From a virus: a stretch of 20,262 nucleotides of DNA. Numbering within the stretch: the stretch's first letter is position 1; the number at the start of each line of letters is the position of its first letter. Positions 6,501-14,262 of the stretch are shown here, piece after piece. The notes beneath the pieces are model-generated. The model searched no databases. It was not told the origin of the DNA and saw only the letters and a program-made list of their open reading frames with translations. The translations under genes were made by a program, and so were the position numbers. The stretch is from the IMG/VR virus record IMGVR_UViG_3300017963_000855, positions 1-20,262 of that record. The stretch is one strand, 5' to 3'.

Positions 6501-8660
6501 GGGAGAATCCGACCGCAGGGTGAAATCCCTATTTGCCGGGTCAGCAAATTTCGGGTCGGTAGCATAAAGGTCGTCTGCCGAGCCGTTATAGGTCGTCCCT
6601 ACGGCTGACTTGGAGACTGCGGCGTCGTTTATCAGGCAGTTGTACCCCCCGGTACAGAGGACATAATCTTCTAGGCGGATATCTGCGACCCCGCCGTCAC
6701 AGATATTATTTTTTATCGTGACATTGAGGACATTGCCGCTTATTCCGTCATTTATCCAGATGCCGTAGCGAGAGCAGTTGTAGCAGACGTTATTATAAAT
6801 TTCGTTATTATCGTTATTCCCGCCAGCCGTCTTTTGCCCGACATAAATCCCCTTCGTGCAATCATGGATGATATTGTAATAAATTTCACTTGACCGGGCC
6901 TCCCGGGTTCCTATCCCTAGTCCGGCGTTCCAGTATCCTTCCCCGAGTGGGGCAGAGATATTATAAACATGGTTATACCTGACGATGTGGCCCGTTGAGT
7001 CGGTCGTACCCATGTATATGCCGGCCGTATCGGATATGACAGAGCCTTCCCAAATCGTGTGAATGACATTTGCCTCAACGGTGACATTTTTCGAGTGAGA
7101 GAGGCCAACCCCCCGGTTCCCAAAATTGGTTATCGTATTATTCGATACGATGGTCCCGTCATAATCGGGCATGACGGCGGTTCCCCCAAACGCTATACCG
7201 TGACATTCGCTCGGGGTATTCCCGCCCATGATACAGTAAGAGATATTATTTCCATCTATGAGGTGAGTCGCGGTATCCGAGGCGGTCCTTTGGAAATATA
7301 TGCCGAACCAGACATATGAAATCGTGCAGTTTTGGATGGTGAAGTTGTCGCCGTTATAGCCATATACCCCGGCCCCCGACCACTCGCCGGAAGCATGGGC
7401 CGAATATGTCTCGCCGGTGAACTTCATCGTACAGGCATTGAGGATAACGGTATCGCTGGCCGTGCCGAGATAGAATGCCGATCGCGACGTGTAGCGGCAA
7501 TCAATATTGGAGAATTTGAGATAATCCTTAGAATTAGTGTTGACGATATTGACAAGCTGGCAGAGTTCTATACTTCCGTTATAGTAGGCTGCCGGGTTAT
7601 ATTCCGAGTACATGTAGAGGCGGGAATTGGTCGAATCCCACCAGACCTCCCCCTGTTCGGACAAATCGCCCTTATTTAAAACCCTTGTCGTATATTCGGA
7701 TTCATTATCCAGTACGCATTGCCTGACCTGTGTTCCGTTTGAGGCATACCATAACAGGCCCCCGGCCTCAGACGTGCCGACCTTCAGATTGTCCTCATGG
7801 AATGTGGCAACGACGTCTGCGGGGGAATAATTATTTCCGAGCTTTACGGAAGATACCGTCAGCGTATCGGTATCCATATCCGTCTTTTCCCAAATTAGCT
7901 CGTTGTCAATATAGACGCGTGCTATTCCGTCATCCCCCCCGATATCGGCCCCCGCGTCGGTGTCCTGCCTCCAGTAGATTAATATGTTATACAATTGTCC
8001 CGTTGTTAGAGTTTTGGCCGTAGTTACGGCGGTTCCGGCCCCGCCCGCGTCTGTCCAGTAATGAATCCGCCACTTCAGAGTCCCAGCATCGTTTACAACC
8101 CCGACATGAAGGCGTCCGTTAAAACCGCCGCCCTGCATATACTTCCCGGCAGCGAAGGTATCGAAGGAATTATAATAGCGCCGCCATGACATATAATATT
8201 CGGTTCTGGTCGTTATGTCATTCGTTTCTGCGATATAATCCTGGCTATCAACTGACGTATCGACCGAGACCTCAAGACGCTGGTTCTGATTGACTACGCC
8301 CCCGACGACGTTATCCCAGCCGGACAGGTCGTTGTCATTGAAATCATCCGACCATTCATCGGGATTCGCCTCCCCGCCCCCCTCTGCGGTCCAATCGCTT
8401 GTGTCGTTTTTCTCAACAGAGCCGAGCCATTTCGGGTCGTCACCCGAGCCGTATTTCCCGAACTCTATTAGCTGGCCGCTTGCGCCATTAGACGGTACGA
8501 CAAGCTGTTCGCGCCAGACTTCCCCGGCCTTGAATAATATCCTATCCCCAGCCGTGAACGAATAACCGTTTACCTTAGATATGGTCTGCCAGGGAGCACC
8601 GGGAGACGTGCCGGCGTTACCATCGGCACCAAGGGTTTGATCAACGTAATAGGTTGTCAT
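3573..8660 (-). CDS. Tail hub protein with N-terminal beta-helix (depolymerase-like) domain, 1695 aa
   Basis: A very large tail tip protein that reads as two proteins in one chain. Residues 1-752 resemble secreted right-handed parallel beta-helix proteins: the opening YYVDQTLGADGNAGTSPGAP, asparagine-rich coils such as NCTISYVWFGIYF and NNTITNFGNRGVGLS between about 360 and 720, and the closing SPCIDAGANVG...VDIGAYEY. A concanavalin/LamG-like jelly roll, beginning DDFNDNDLSGWD, is inserted at about 105-295. From about 753 on it resembles phage tail hub proteins: FEHEFARKLQDETW, two more jelly-roll or carbohydrate-binding-like segments (about 930-1080 and 1085-1235), and a hub core after about 1250 with FFTGLISRPRFGN and VWLFDEVESIDELIRWKR. 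The gene follows the small coiled-coil gene by an ATGA overlap (8657-8660). Probable roles are closing the tail tip and binding or cutting a surface glycan. Catalytic residues of the helix domain are not identifiable. Confidence 0.75.
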   Translation of the reverse strand: MTTYYVDQTLGADGNAGTSPGAPWQTISKVNGYSFTAGDRILFKAGEVWREQLVVPSNGASGQLIEFGKYGSGDDPKWLGSVEKNDTSDWTAEGGGEANPDEWSDDFNDNDLSGWDNVVGGVVNQNQRLEVSVDTSVDSQDYIAETNDITTRTEYYMSWRRYYNSFDTFAAGKYMQGGGFNGRLHVGVVNDAGTLKWRIHYWTDAGGAGTAVTTAKTLTTGQLYNILIYWRQDTDAGADIGGDDGIARVYIDNELIWEKTDMDTDTLTVSSVKLGNNYSPADVVATFHEDNLKVGTSEAGGLLWYASNGTQVRQCVLDNESEYTTRVLNKGDLSEQGEVWWDSTNSRLYMYSEYNPAAYYNGSIELCQLVNIVNTNSKDYLKFSNIDCRYTSRSAFYLGTASDTVILNACTMKFTGETYSAHASGEWSGAGVYGYNGDNFTIQNCTISYVWFGIYFQRTASDTATHLIDGNNISYCIMGGNTPSECHGIAFGGTAVMPDYDGTIVSNNTITNFGNRGVGLSHSKNVTVEANVIHTIWEGSVISDTAGIYMGTTDSTGHIVRYNHVYNISAPLGEGYWNAGLGIGTREARSSEIYYNIIHDCTKGIYVGQKTAGGNNDNNEIYNNVCYNCSRYGIWINDGISGNVLNVTIKNNICDGGVADIRLEDYVLCTGGYNCLINDAAVSKSAVGTTYNGSADDLYATDPKFADPANRDFTLRSDSPCIDAGANVGLSRDYAGNAVPQGSGVDIGAYEYVVVEVALPISVPESRIEEYQRLDDWEKLVVFEHEFARKLQDETWTQGGSGVTDAWHISLPNEGEIFKVEENGEEYDEVFSESACHAASSSFFYDDLNKTLYVHTSGSDDPATPLGGGTKYNLVAFWWEYVSNRPKQLEPYDDILKMANGGLEFRSEPMVIDESHGRLSSGDYWQLRNVTGRTLMAQSFELSDAGNLTHVKLALARNGTPSGNIWVEIHSSTVGTSAVKNASANIVGQATDSLSAGSLSTAYTWVQFDFSGTQPNLSAATTYYLVLYGDYAIGANCIRWTKDDGYDDGQTYFIDNLLAWEAQSGDQSFQIFGLKPWNFEHWTVTRAGSSDVEGDSDETYDNHSAYSAKFTGDGGNNTCQIHREDILLRPRRKARIKLKHIESASGKTIKIMLKDSGGNVYLNSSGEWQAASTYISIANSQVWAGFEIDFIAHEDYSLYCLYVKNDDLTSASAYVDNIEVWRYRREVDCKAWLPLGGLPVVNQSVGDYHMPDEQIQYGNVAINNVDGWYWSRRRPQGYLWHGKEARLWLGKITDTYETLIRFFTGLISRPRFGNTIELNVEDERVLLKKVPIDRFDDATYPYCEDEWKNRPIPILLGRVRDIKPPQINTLTKKFKVSQTTFNGVTYGIEAITEVYKTTSAGVKTLLTETTHYTTDLTNGEFTVLATLATGDVITCNALGLKIDFENWTYACLVGHFLYFLYVELNGVSKYRIDIASLLELNEYRVLECGVWLFDEVESIDELIRWKRSAVFQTVPRLDGLISFPVYKNAVLDDAPHYYAEDFIEHPKPEEDTDQCYKTVTGKAGYYPYGGYYRWEHGESANETEWDHNKKDVLDYETILCNEFQLRDLLENYLGMLKDPPEVLENFILPASALLLNPCDKFYLTYAPNDSNGNPVTVYDDEVFRALRLSKDLNTGKVTVTAIKDTANFAWTIGPE

Positions 8661-8956
8661 TTATTGGCCTTTGCCCTCAATTCCTCAAGCTTCGCGTTTG
8701 CCTCGTCTCTCGTGAAATATCCCTTATCAATCAAAATTTCTTTGTGGATTATCGTCTCCGTGAGTGCCGCGTCTATCCTGACGATCCTTTCGGCCAATGC
8801 CCCGTCAACGGCCTTATCCACGTCTTTCTGCATATCCTTCTTCATGTCATTTATCTGGGTCTGCATATTCTCCAAAAGCTCTATGATCTGATACCGCCAG
8901 GATTTCTTCTGTGGCGTCGCTATGATTTTGTTTCGCCTATATGCGTTGTTTGCCAT
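8657..8956 (-). CDS. Small coiled-coil phage protein between distal tail protein and hub
   Basis: 99 residues, charged and helical. The stretch from about residue 20 to 55 (LLENMQTQINDMKKDMQKDV and on) has heptad spacing typical of a coiled coil. The C-terminal part, ILIDKGYFTRDEANAKLEEL, looks like a small helical hairpin seen in short phage proteins encoded near tail tip genes. There is no signal peptide or membrane segment. It starts 4 bases after the distal tail gene and overlaps the hub gene by ATGA, so it belongs to tip assembly by context. It may be a tip-assembly accessory or a minor tail component; I do not recognise a specific family. Confidence 0.75.
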   Translation of the reverse strand: MANNAYRRNKIIATPQKKSWRYQIIELLENMQTQINDMKKDMQKDVDKAVDGALAERIVRIDAALTETIIHKEILIDKGYFTRDEANAKLEELRAKANK

Positions 8957-8960
8957 CTTC

Positions 8961-10067
8961 TTATCTCATTTCCCTGAATTCCACAGATAGCGTCCAGAGG
9001 GGGATAGAGCGGAGCACCGGGATCCAATGCCATCTATTTATAGCGACGTATCTTGTGGTGGTTAGCGGGAGGTCGGGATCTTCGCAGATGAAAAGGGATT
9101 TTGAATAGCCAACCTCTGCGAATACGGCATCATAAATCGCCTTCTGCGCGGCCCCCCTTACGGAAAACACATAGGAGAGTACGTCATAATGGTCTAACTG
9201 TATGCTCGATTCCTGGCCGTTTTCCGAAGCCTGGACGATGCTAGGGTCAACGGGATCGATGTCGCCGTCTGCGGTAAAGCTGATATTGGGCTGAAACTGG
9301 CCGCCCGCAAATGCAAATCCAGTTGATGCATAAAGATCAGGATTATTGACGTCTTTTATTCTGATACCTATATAGCGATATTGTTTAGGTGTATCCCATT
9401 GGAGGACAAGAATTTTATTTTGAATGGTAAAGGCAATGGCTTCTGCGATTGTCGTCCATCCGTCAGATGAAAATATCGCCTCTACTGTTGCTGTAGATTG
9501 AAAATTGAAACCAACTAATATCATGGCGTAAATATCTTGAACGGCCAAAAGGTCTTCAAGTAGCCTTTCTTCCGAATGAATTCTGATATTGTCAGCCGTG
9601 TAATTGGCCGCCCCCGTATCGTCTGCCGCGTCACTAAAGCCTATGGTCCCCGCAATCGACCGCGCTTTATTCGCCCCCGTATTCCATAGAAGCTCGAAAT
9701 TTCCCGCGTCGTCCGTGATCTTGAATTTATTGGAGGCATCCAGATATTCGACCGTAAAGGTATCGGCTGAAGGAGTGGCATCCATCTGGGTTTCGATATG
9801 GGCCGCAATTTCATCGGCGTTATATTCTCCGGGAGTCAGGGAGGCCGCCCTGGTAGTACCGCCATTATCCTTGAAGTCCAGGCGGTCATTTACCCCGGAT
9901 TCAATCCTGAAATTCCCCCATCCCGAGCCTGCCCCATGCTGAGAATGCCAGCGCTTATTAAAATCCCGGTGCTGACAATTCTCTACGGGGAAATTCTCAT
10001 GCTCGGAGGTAGCCGTTACCGTGTACTGCCGCCACAGGTTGTTATAGAAAAACTTGAATCTATCCAT
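8961..10067 (-). CDS. Distal tail-like protein
   Basis: 368 residues directly after the tape measure gene, the place where siphoviruses encode the distal tail or baseplate ring protein. The N-terminus (FKFFYNNLWRQYTVTATSEH, then FPVENCQHRDFNKRW) and the C-terminus (IPLWTLSVEFREMR) are typical of tail proteins that form a ring at the tube end. Between them, about residues 52-165, sits what looks like an inserted module (LTPGEYNADEIAAHIETQM, FKITDDAGNFELLWNTG, TIGFSDAADDTGAANYT) that recurs in many unrelated phage structural proteins. The segment after about 170 reads as a beta-sandwich. One base separates its start from the tape measure stop. The structural role is well supported by context; the exact ring position is inference. 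Confidence 0.7.
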   Translation of the reverse strand: MDRFKFFYNNLWRQYTVTATSEHENFPVENCQHRDFNKRWHSQHGAGSGWGNFRIESGVNDRLDFKDNGGTTRAASLTPGEYNADEIAAHIETQMDATPSADTFTVEYLDASNKFKITDDAGNFELLWNTGANKARSIAGTIGFSDAADDTGAANYTADNIRIHSEERLLEDLLAVQDIYAMILVGFNFQSTATVEAIFSSDGWTTIAEAIAFTIQNKILVLQWDTPKQYRYIGIRIKDVNNPDLYASTGFAFAGGQFQPNISFTADGDIDPVDPSIVQASENGQESSIQLDHYDVLSYVFSVRGAAQKAIYDAVFAEVGYSKSLFICEDPDLPLTTTRYVAINRWHWIPVLRSIPLWTLSVEFREMR

Positions 10068-10068
10068 A

Positions 10069-12993
10069 TCACGACCCCACTACGGCCCGGCTATGTACCT
10101 TGAAATGACCGTATTTTCCCTGTCTTACTGAATTCCTGGCCACTATATCGAAAAGTGTTTGCTCATTGACCTTTACGATTATAGGTGTCGGCTGCATCTG
10201 GATATTGAAGGATGCCGGGCTGACCGATACCCGTTCTCGCGGATGATACCTGACTAGCCCGCCCTGGCTGCCGGAATAGAAGTCAAGGCCGGTCTGGCCG
10301 GAGGGAATGCCCCCAATTGCCTTTTCGAGGCGCCTACCTAAACCCTGAATGGCATTTACTAGCCTTGTACCCTGTTTGCCTATGCGTTCATGGACTTTTT
10401 CAAGCAATCCCGGCACTTTGGCTATCGGCTGTTCCTCAATTTTAATGCCAGCCTTTTTAGCCAAGTCCGCAATCCAGGCGGGGAGTTTTAGACCAAATTG
10501 CTGAGCTGCCTGGAGGAATGGCGCAATTATCGGGGCAAGCATCATAATCTGTTCTTTAGAAATGCTATCAAGATCGCCAATGGCCTTTCTGAGGTTTCCG
10601 GTTACGCCCAAGATTTCCCTAACAAATCCCTGGGCTCCTGCGGTTAAATCTTTGAATAGACTCTGGGTCATCCATCCCGACTTGACAAAAGCATTAAATA
10701 CATCCAGAAGCCCGCTTATACCCTCGAATAACTTGGGCCGCTTTTGCATCTTCTCTATCATGTCGAGCATGGGCTGTATGGCCTGGGGAGCAGACTTGCC
10801 GAGTTCAAGGAATTTATCCTTGAGCATGGTTAGCGGCTCTTTCAATGCCGTCAACGCCTCAAACAACGTATAGCCCTGGCGAATCATCATGCCGATACTG
10901 GCCCTGGCAATCCTTCCTAGCCGCATGAGTGCCCTGGGGTTATTCTGAAAAGCAATCATGGCCTTGAGGGCATCGGGAAAATTCCGCAAATCAACTTCGG
11001 TTTCGCCTGGTTTTTCCTTGAATCGCGTCCCGCTTCCCGGTTCCCTTTCAAGCGGCGGGAGGAGGGCCAACTGGGCTTTTTTCAAGGTCGCTATCACCTC
11101 TTCGCCCCGGGCTTTCAAGTCGTTGAGCTTTTTCATAACGACATCAATTTCTTTACTACTACCACTTATGGCATCGGATAAAGCCTGAAACGCCTTAACC
11201 CCCACATACCCGGCGGCAAAAAATATGACGGTTTTTAGGGATATCAGGGAATTAATAATTTTCTGTATTATGTTTCTTGTTCCCTCCTCCATTTTTTTGA
11301 TTTCTTTTATCCAGTTGACAACAACCATTGCGGCGGCATCTGTGGCAATTTGAGCTAGAGAATGAAATAATTGTTTCAAGGCATTTGAGAAATTTCTGAA
11401 TTCCATAACGATATTTGATAACCCACGAATCCAGGCCGCCTCGATTTGCTGGTTCATATTTTGCCAAATATCTTGAATAGTAAGAATTCCGTCAGTTATT
11501 TTTTCAAATAGCGGGAAGCGTGGACCGCCTTTAGCCATGAATAACAGGTTGAGCCCCACCTGGAGGGCATTGTAAAAGCCGACAAATGCCGTAGTTGCAT
11601 CCGTCTCCAGGACTTCGGCAAACTTGCGGAAATTCTCCCTGGCAACCTCTAGTTCGCGGTTCACTTTGCCCGTAAAATCCCTTACCCGAATCAAATAGGT
11701 CGGGACTACCTTTAAGAGTTTATTGAATTCCCTTCCCGCAGGAAGAATGCCCTCTTCTAATTCTGTGCGAACATCTCTTAAATCTGGCGTGAATTCAGAT
11801 GTTTTCTTGGCAAGCCCACCCAATGACGAACCGGCTTTTTGAAGTTCTTTTTCAAGCTTCTCGAACACCTCAACAATGTCAGCCATCGTTTCTAGTGATT
11901 TGTCAGACTGTTCGTAATATTCGCGGCCTATCCAAATCAGGTCTTTCATCGTATTGAAAACAGCTTCGTTTACCCCTTTAAGCAGACCGAATTTCGTAGC
12001 CAGCAAATCGGTAACTATGGCAAGATTAGTCAGGTATTTAATCAATATCCGCGTAGTTTCTTCCCCGACCTTGAACGCCGCAAATTTCAGGGCGTTAAAA
12101 GCAAGCATTACTCCTTCAATCGCCTGGACGATGAGCTTGAAAAATCCCAATATCGACCTGGTAATTCCCTCTACATGTTTTGAAATTGACTCCCGGATGG
12201 AAACCATGAAATTTGTCAGCTTGCCCGTAATTTCCGTTAGAATTGGCAATGCCTTTATTGCTATGGTTTGAGTTAATCCCTTAAAACTGGATTGCAGTCT
12301 CAAAAGATTATCATTGAATTCCTCTGCTGCCCTTGCCGCCTCATCGGAGAACACAATGCCCAGGCGTTCTGCCTCCTCTCTGTTTCGCCTCAAGCCTTCG
12401 GCGCCCTGGTTGAGCATGGGGATCATCTCGAGTCCGCTTCGTCCGAACAGGTCTTGGGCCAGGGCGGCCTTTACGGTTCCATCTTCCATCTGCGCAAACT
12501 TATCGGCAACCTCAAGCAGCATGCCGTTAAGGTCTTTCATTTTGCCGCCCGAATCCTTGACGGATATCCCGAGCGCAGAAAACGCCCTAACAGACTCCAT
12601 TAGGCCGCGCTCTGAATCAACCATATTGGCCGATAATCTGCGAACGCCAGTTGCAAAGCCCTGGAGGCTGGTTCCGCTCAATTTTGCGGCATGGCTATAG
12701 CCGGATAACGCCTCTGCCGATATACCGACCTTGCGGGATAGTTTGGCTATTTCATCCCCGGTTTTTGCCGTACTCTTTGCCATCAGCAGGAATGTTCCGC
12801 CTACTCCTGCGCCTACCTTCAAAAGCGTTCTCGATAACCCCATGAAGGCAGACCCTATCTGGCCTACCGTGCCTCTTAATTTTTGTTTGTCCTTATCTAC
12901 GGCGCGGATAGACTGATTCCATCCGCTTTTATCAAGCAGAAGTTTTCCTACAATTGATCCGGCTACAAAACCGCCACCGAAGCTGCCATTCAT
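10069..12993 (-). CDS. Tail tape measure protein
   Basis: 974 residues. It sets tail length and is ejected into the host during infection. Family marks are visible: a glycine-rich start, the helical N-terminal region with SRKVGISAEALSGYSHAAK and TSLQGFATGVRRLSANM, DLFGRSGLEMIPMLNQGAEG at about 190-210, and long amphipathic helices beyond. Hydrophobic segments that could enter a membrane lie in the N-terminal and central parts (GAGVGGTFLLMA; LISLKTVIFFAAGYVGVKAF). Using the general rule of about 1.5 angstrom per residue, the tail would be near 145 nm. The start codon overlaps the stop of the frameshifted chaperone (ATGA at 12990-12993). No lysozyme-like or peptidase domain is evident. Confidence 0.93.
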   Translation of the reverse strand: MNGSFGGGFVAGSIVGKLLLDKSGWNQSIRAVDKDKQKLRGTVGQIGSAFMGLSRTLLKVGAGVGGTFLLMAKSTAKTGDEIAKLSRKVGISAEALSGYSHAAKLSGTSLQGFATGVRRLSANMVDSERGLMESVRAFSALGISVKDSGGKMKDLNGMLLEVADKFAQMEDGTVKAALAQDLFGRSGLEMIPMLNQGAEGLRRNREEAERLGIVFSDEAARAAEEFNDNLLRLQSSFKGLTQTIAIKALPILTEITGKLTNFMVSIRESISKHVEGITRSILGFFKLIVQAIEGVMLAFNALKFAAFKVGEETTRILIKYLTNLAIVTDLLATKFGLLKGVNEAVFNTMKDLIWIGREYYEQSDKSLETMADIVEVFEKLEKELQKAGSSLGGLAKKTSEFTPDLRDVRTELEEGILPAGREFNKLLKVVPTYLIRVRDFTGKVNRELEVARENFRKFAEVLETDATTAFVGFYNALQVGLNLLFMAKGGPRFPLFEKITDGILTIQDIWQNMNQQIEAAWIRGLSNIVMEFRNFSNALKQLFHSLAQIATDAAAMVVVNWIKEIKKMEEGTRNIIQKIINSLISLKTVIFFAAGYVGVKAFQALSDAISGSSKEIDVVMKKLNDLKARGEEVIATLKKAQLALLPPLEREPGSGTRFKEKPGETEVDLRNFPDALKAMIAFQNNPRALMRLGRIARASIGMMIRQGYTLFEALTALKEPLTMLKDKFLELGKSAPQAIQPMLDMIEKMQKRPKLFEGISGLLDVFNAFVKSGWMTQSLFKDLTAGAQGFVREILGVTGNLRKAIGDLDSISKEQIMMLAPIIAPFLQAAQQFGLKLPAWIADLAKKAGIKIEEQPIAKVPGLLEKVHERIGKQGTRLVNAIQGLGRRLEKAIGGIPSGQTGLDFYSGSQGGLVRYHPRERVSVSPASFNIQMQPTPIIVKVNEQTLFDIVARNSVRQGKYGHFKVHSRAVVGS

Positions 12994-13609
12994 TTTTTCA
13001 CCCGCCTTTTCTTTCTGGCCTTGTGATCACCCCGGGCAACCATTTCTTTGTATAGCCTTTCTTTTTCTTCAATCTCCGTATCGTGTTCCAACTCGAAAAT
13101 TTCCAATTGCAGACTATTCATGTTTTGCTGGATGTCTTTTTGCTTCATATTCGGCAAAAGCGTTGCCTTATAGAGTTCTAGCCTTCTTGCTAGCGCTTTT
13201 AAGCGCGCTTCTTTTAGCCAGAATTCCTGGTCTCTTACATCGAGCGTTAAAAGCTCTCGAAATCGAAATAAACCTGGAAACTCACTAGCAATTATTGCGA
13301 ATCTTTGTCCCCAGGTTTTGATTCGTTTTTTTCTTCTTGTCCTATTTTGGAAGCATTCTCCATAATGAATGCCGTAATTTTGTTGACAAGAGAAATATCA
13401 AGCTCGGAAACAACGGCCATGCATTCGTCACCAAGAAGCAATTCCAACAACTTATAGCCAGCCTCAACGCTTCCGGTTTCGATTTCTTTTTGGAGCTGCT
13501 CTATCTCCTGGAAGATGTTCCGCGTCAATCGTTTTGATTCGTAGACCTTCCCGTCAATTTCGATTTCAATGGGCCTAAACAGACTCGTATCAATCTTTAG
13601 CCTGGGCAT
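12990..13609 (-). CDS. Tail assembly chaperone G-T fusion made by -1 frameshift
   Basis: Translation of G residues 1-95, followed by a slip of one base back at 13325-13331, opens a second frame of 111 codons that runs from 13325 to the TGA at 12990-12992 without interruption. The predicted product is 206 residues. The extension begins RIKTWGQRFAIIASEFPGLF and continues as charged helices (ARLKALARRLELY; NSLQLEIFELEHD) to a very basic end, KARKKRRVKK. In lambda and most long-tailed phages, G and G-T made at a fixed ratio coat the tape measure and recruit tube subunits. Without the shift, about 300 bases here would be non-coding, which this compact operon has nowhere else in its tail module. 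The TGA overlaps the tape measure ATG. The frameshift is inferred from sequence only. Confidence 0.85.
13292..13609 (-). CDS. Tail assembly chaperone G (unshifted product)
   Basis: 105 residues between the tail tube and tape measure genes, the fixed position of the G chaperone. It has a beta-rich start (FRPIEIEIDGKVYESKRL) followed by helices (NIFQEIEQLQKEIE; YKLLELLLGDECMAV; LVNKITAFIMENA) and a hydrophilic end that contains the slippery site. This helical phage-chaperone shape and length are usual for the family, although primary sequence is poorly conserved. The start at 13609 is 11 bases after the tail tube stop, with GGGAG just upstream. Confidence 0.82.
   Translation of the reverse strand: MPRLKIDTSLFRPIEIEIDGKVYESKRLTRNIFQEIEQLQKEIETGSVEAGYKLLELLLGDECMAVVSELDISLVNKITAFIMENASKIGQEEKNESKPGDKDSQ
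13298..13331 (-). promoter_or_regulatory. -1 ribosomal frameshift signal (A AAA AAC)
   Basis: On the - strand the heptamer A AAA AAC (13331-13325) is in the correct phase for a -1 slip (GAA|AAA|AAC in the G frame). A 6-bp inverted repeat CGAATC/GATTCG (13325-13320 and 13303-13298, loop of 16) starts at the slip site and might act as a stimulator. It is closer to the site than usual and weak, so only the heptamer is well supported. Confidence 0.82.
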
Positions 13610-13620
13610 GTCTCCCTACC

Positions 13621-14178
13621 TTAGATACCGAATTCAGATGAGCCAGACGGCATGCCGAGTGTCCCGAATTCGCCCTCGTATCCCGACTCCTGAGAAACGA
13701 ATACCTTGAACTTGATGGGAAAAACGCGCTGGGTATCGGGAGTGTAGGACAAATCGAATGCCGGGATGGGATAGCACTTATAAAGCTCTATCCATTCAGC
13801 CGGATCGTCAGAAACCTCATTTCCGCACAGGGGTTTGATCACGAGAGCCTTTGCCAGGTCATACATAGAGCAGCCGATCTGGTTGAGGAGCTTGATATAG
13901 CTGTGATCGCCGGATGAGACAACCCCGCCAGCCAGCAAGACTTCATTCAACTGAGTCAGCGTTGAGCGGGTCATCATAACTTCAAGCTCCATCGTGGAAC
14001 CGCCAAAGGCGGCATCAACCGCAGCATCCCCGGCCTGGTCTTCCTTAATGTCGTGAACAGTGGTGTCCATCCGCAGGGTGACCCCGCCGAGAGTCGGGCC
14101 GAGATTCAGCGCTCCGCTTTCACCGTAACCCCAAACAACCTCACACGGACCTAAATCACCAATGGGTAGATTAGGCAT
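13621..14178 (-). CDS. Major tail (tube) protein
   Basis: 185 residues, probably the subunit that stacks in rings to form the tail tube. The assignment rests on position, directly before the G/G-T chaperones and tape measure, and on a beta-rich sequence with tube-like features: an N-terminal CEVVWGYGESGALNLGPTLG, then VTLRMDTTVHDIKEDQAG, and strands such as STMELEVMMTRSTLTQLNEV and FPIKFKVFVSQE. Length is normal for siphovirus tube subunits. It is the only gene in the tail module preceded by a true intergenic gap. Its Shine-Dalgarno site is very strong (AGGAGG at 14190-14185, 6 bases before the ATG), as expected for a protein needed in hundreds of copies, but that site can be hidden in an RNA stem. 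No sheath gene follows, which supports a non-contractile tail. Confidence 0.8.
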   Translation of the reverse strand: MPNLPIGDLGPCEVVWGYGESGALNLGPTLGGVTLRMDTTVHDIKEDQAGDAAVDAAFGGSTMELEVMMTRSTLTQLNEVLLAGGVVSSGDHSYIKLLNQIGCSMYDLAKALVIKPLCGNEVSDDPAEWIELYKCYPIPAFDLSYTPDTQRVFPIKFKVFVSQESGYEGEFGTLGMPSGSSEFGI

Positions 14179-14262
14179 TTAGAACCTCCTAAAAAATGTG
14201 TTGTTTAGGAGGGTAGGGTGGGCTACAATAAAAACGGCCTTCGGAGACCTTTGGAGCGTCAC
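14179..14262 (-). CDS. Possible 27-codon leader ORF before the tail tube gene
   Basis: A GTG at 14262 lies 4 bases after AGGAGG (14272-14267); the preceding GTG at 14265 is an alternative. The frame stays open for 27 codons and stops at TAA (14181-14179), directly against the tail tube ATG at 14178. It starts MTLQRSPKAVFIVAHPTLL and ends FFRRF. Ribosomes on it would pass through both the terminator-like hairpin and the anti-Shine-Dalgarno element. This may be a regulatory leader peptide, the remnant of a gene, or chance; no family is recognisable. Confidence 0.3.
   Translation of the reverse strand: MTLQRSPKAVFIVAHPTLLNNTFFRRF

Noticed and set aside
6096-6608. 170-codon + strand ORF within the hub gene
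   Set aside because: It lies opposite the 1695-residue hub gene, has no ribosome site or family features, and is an antisense shadow, as are the other + strand frames from 1678 to 18685.
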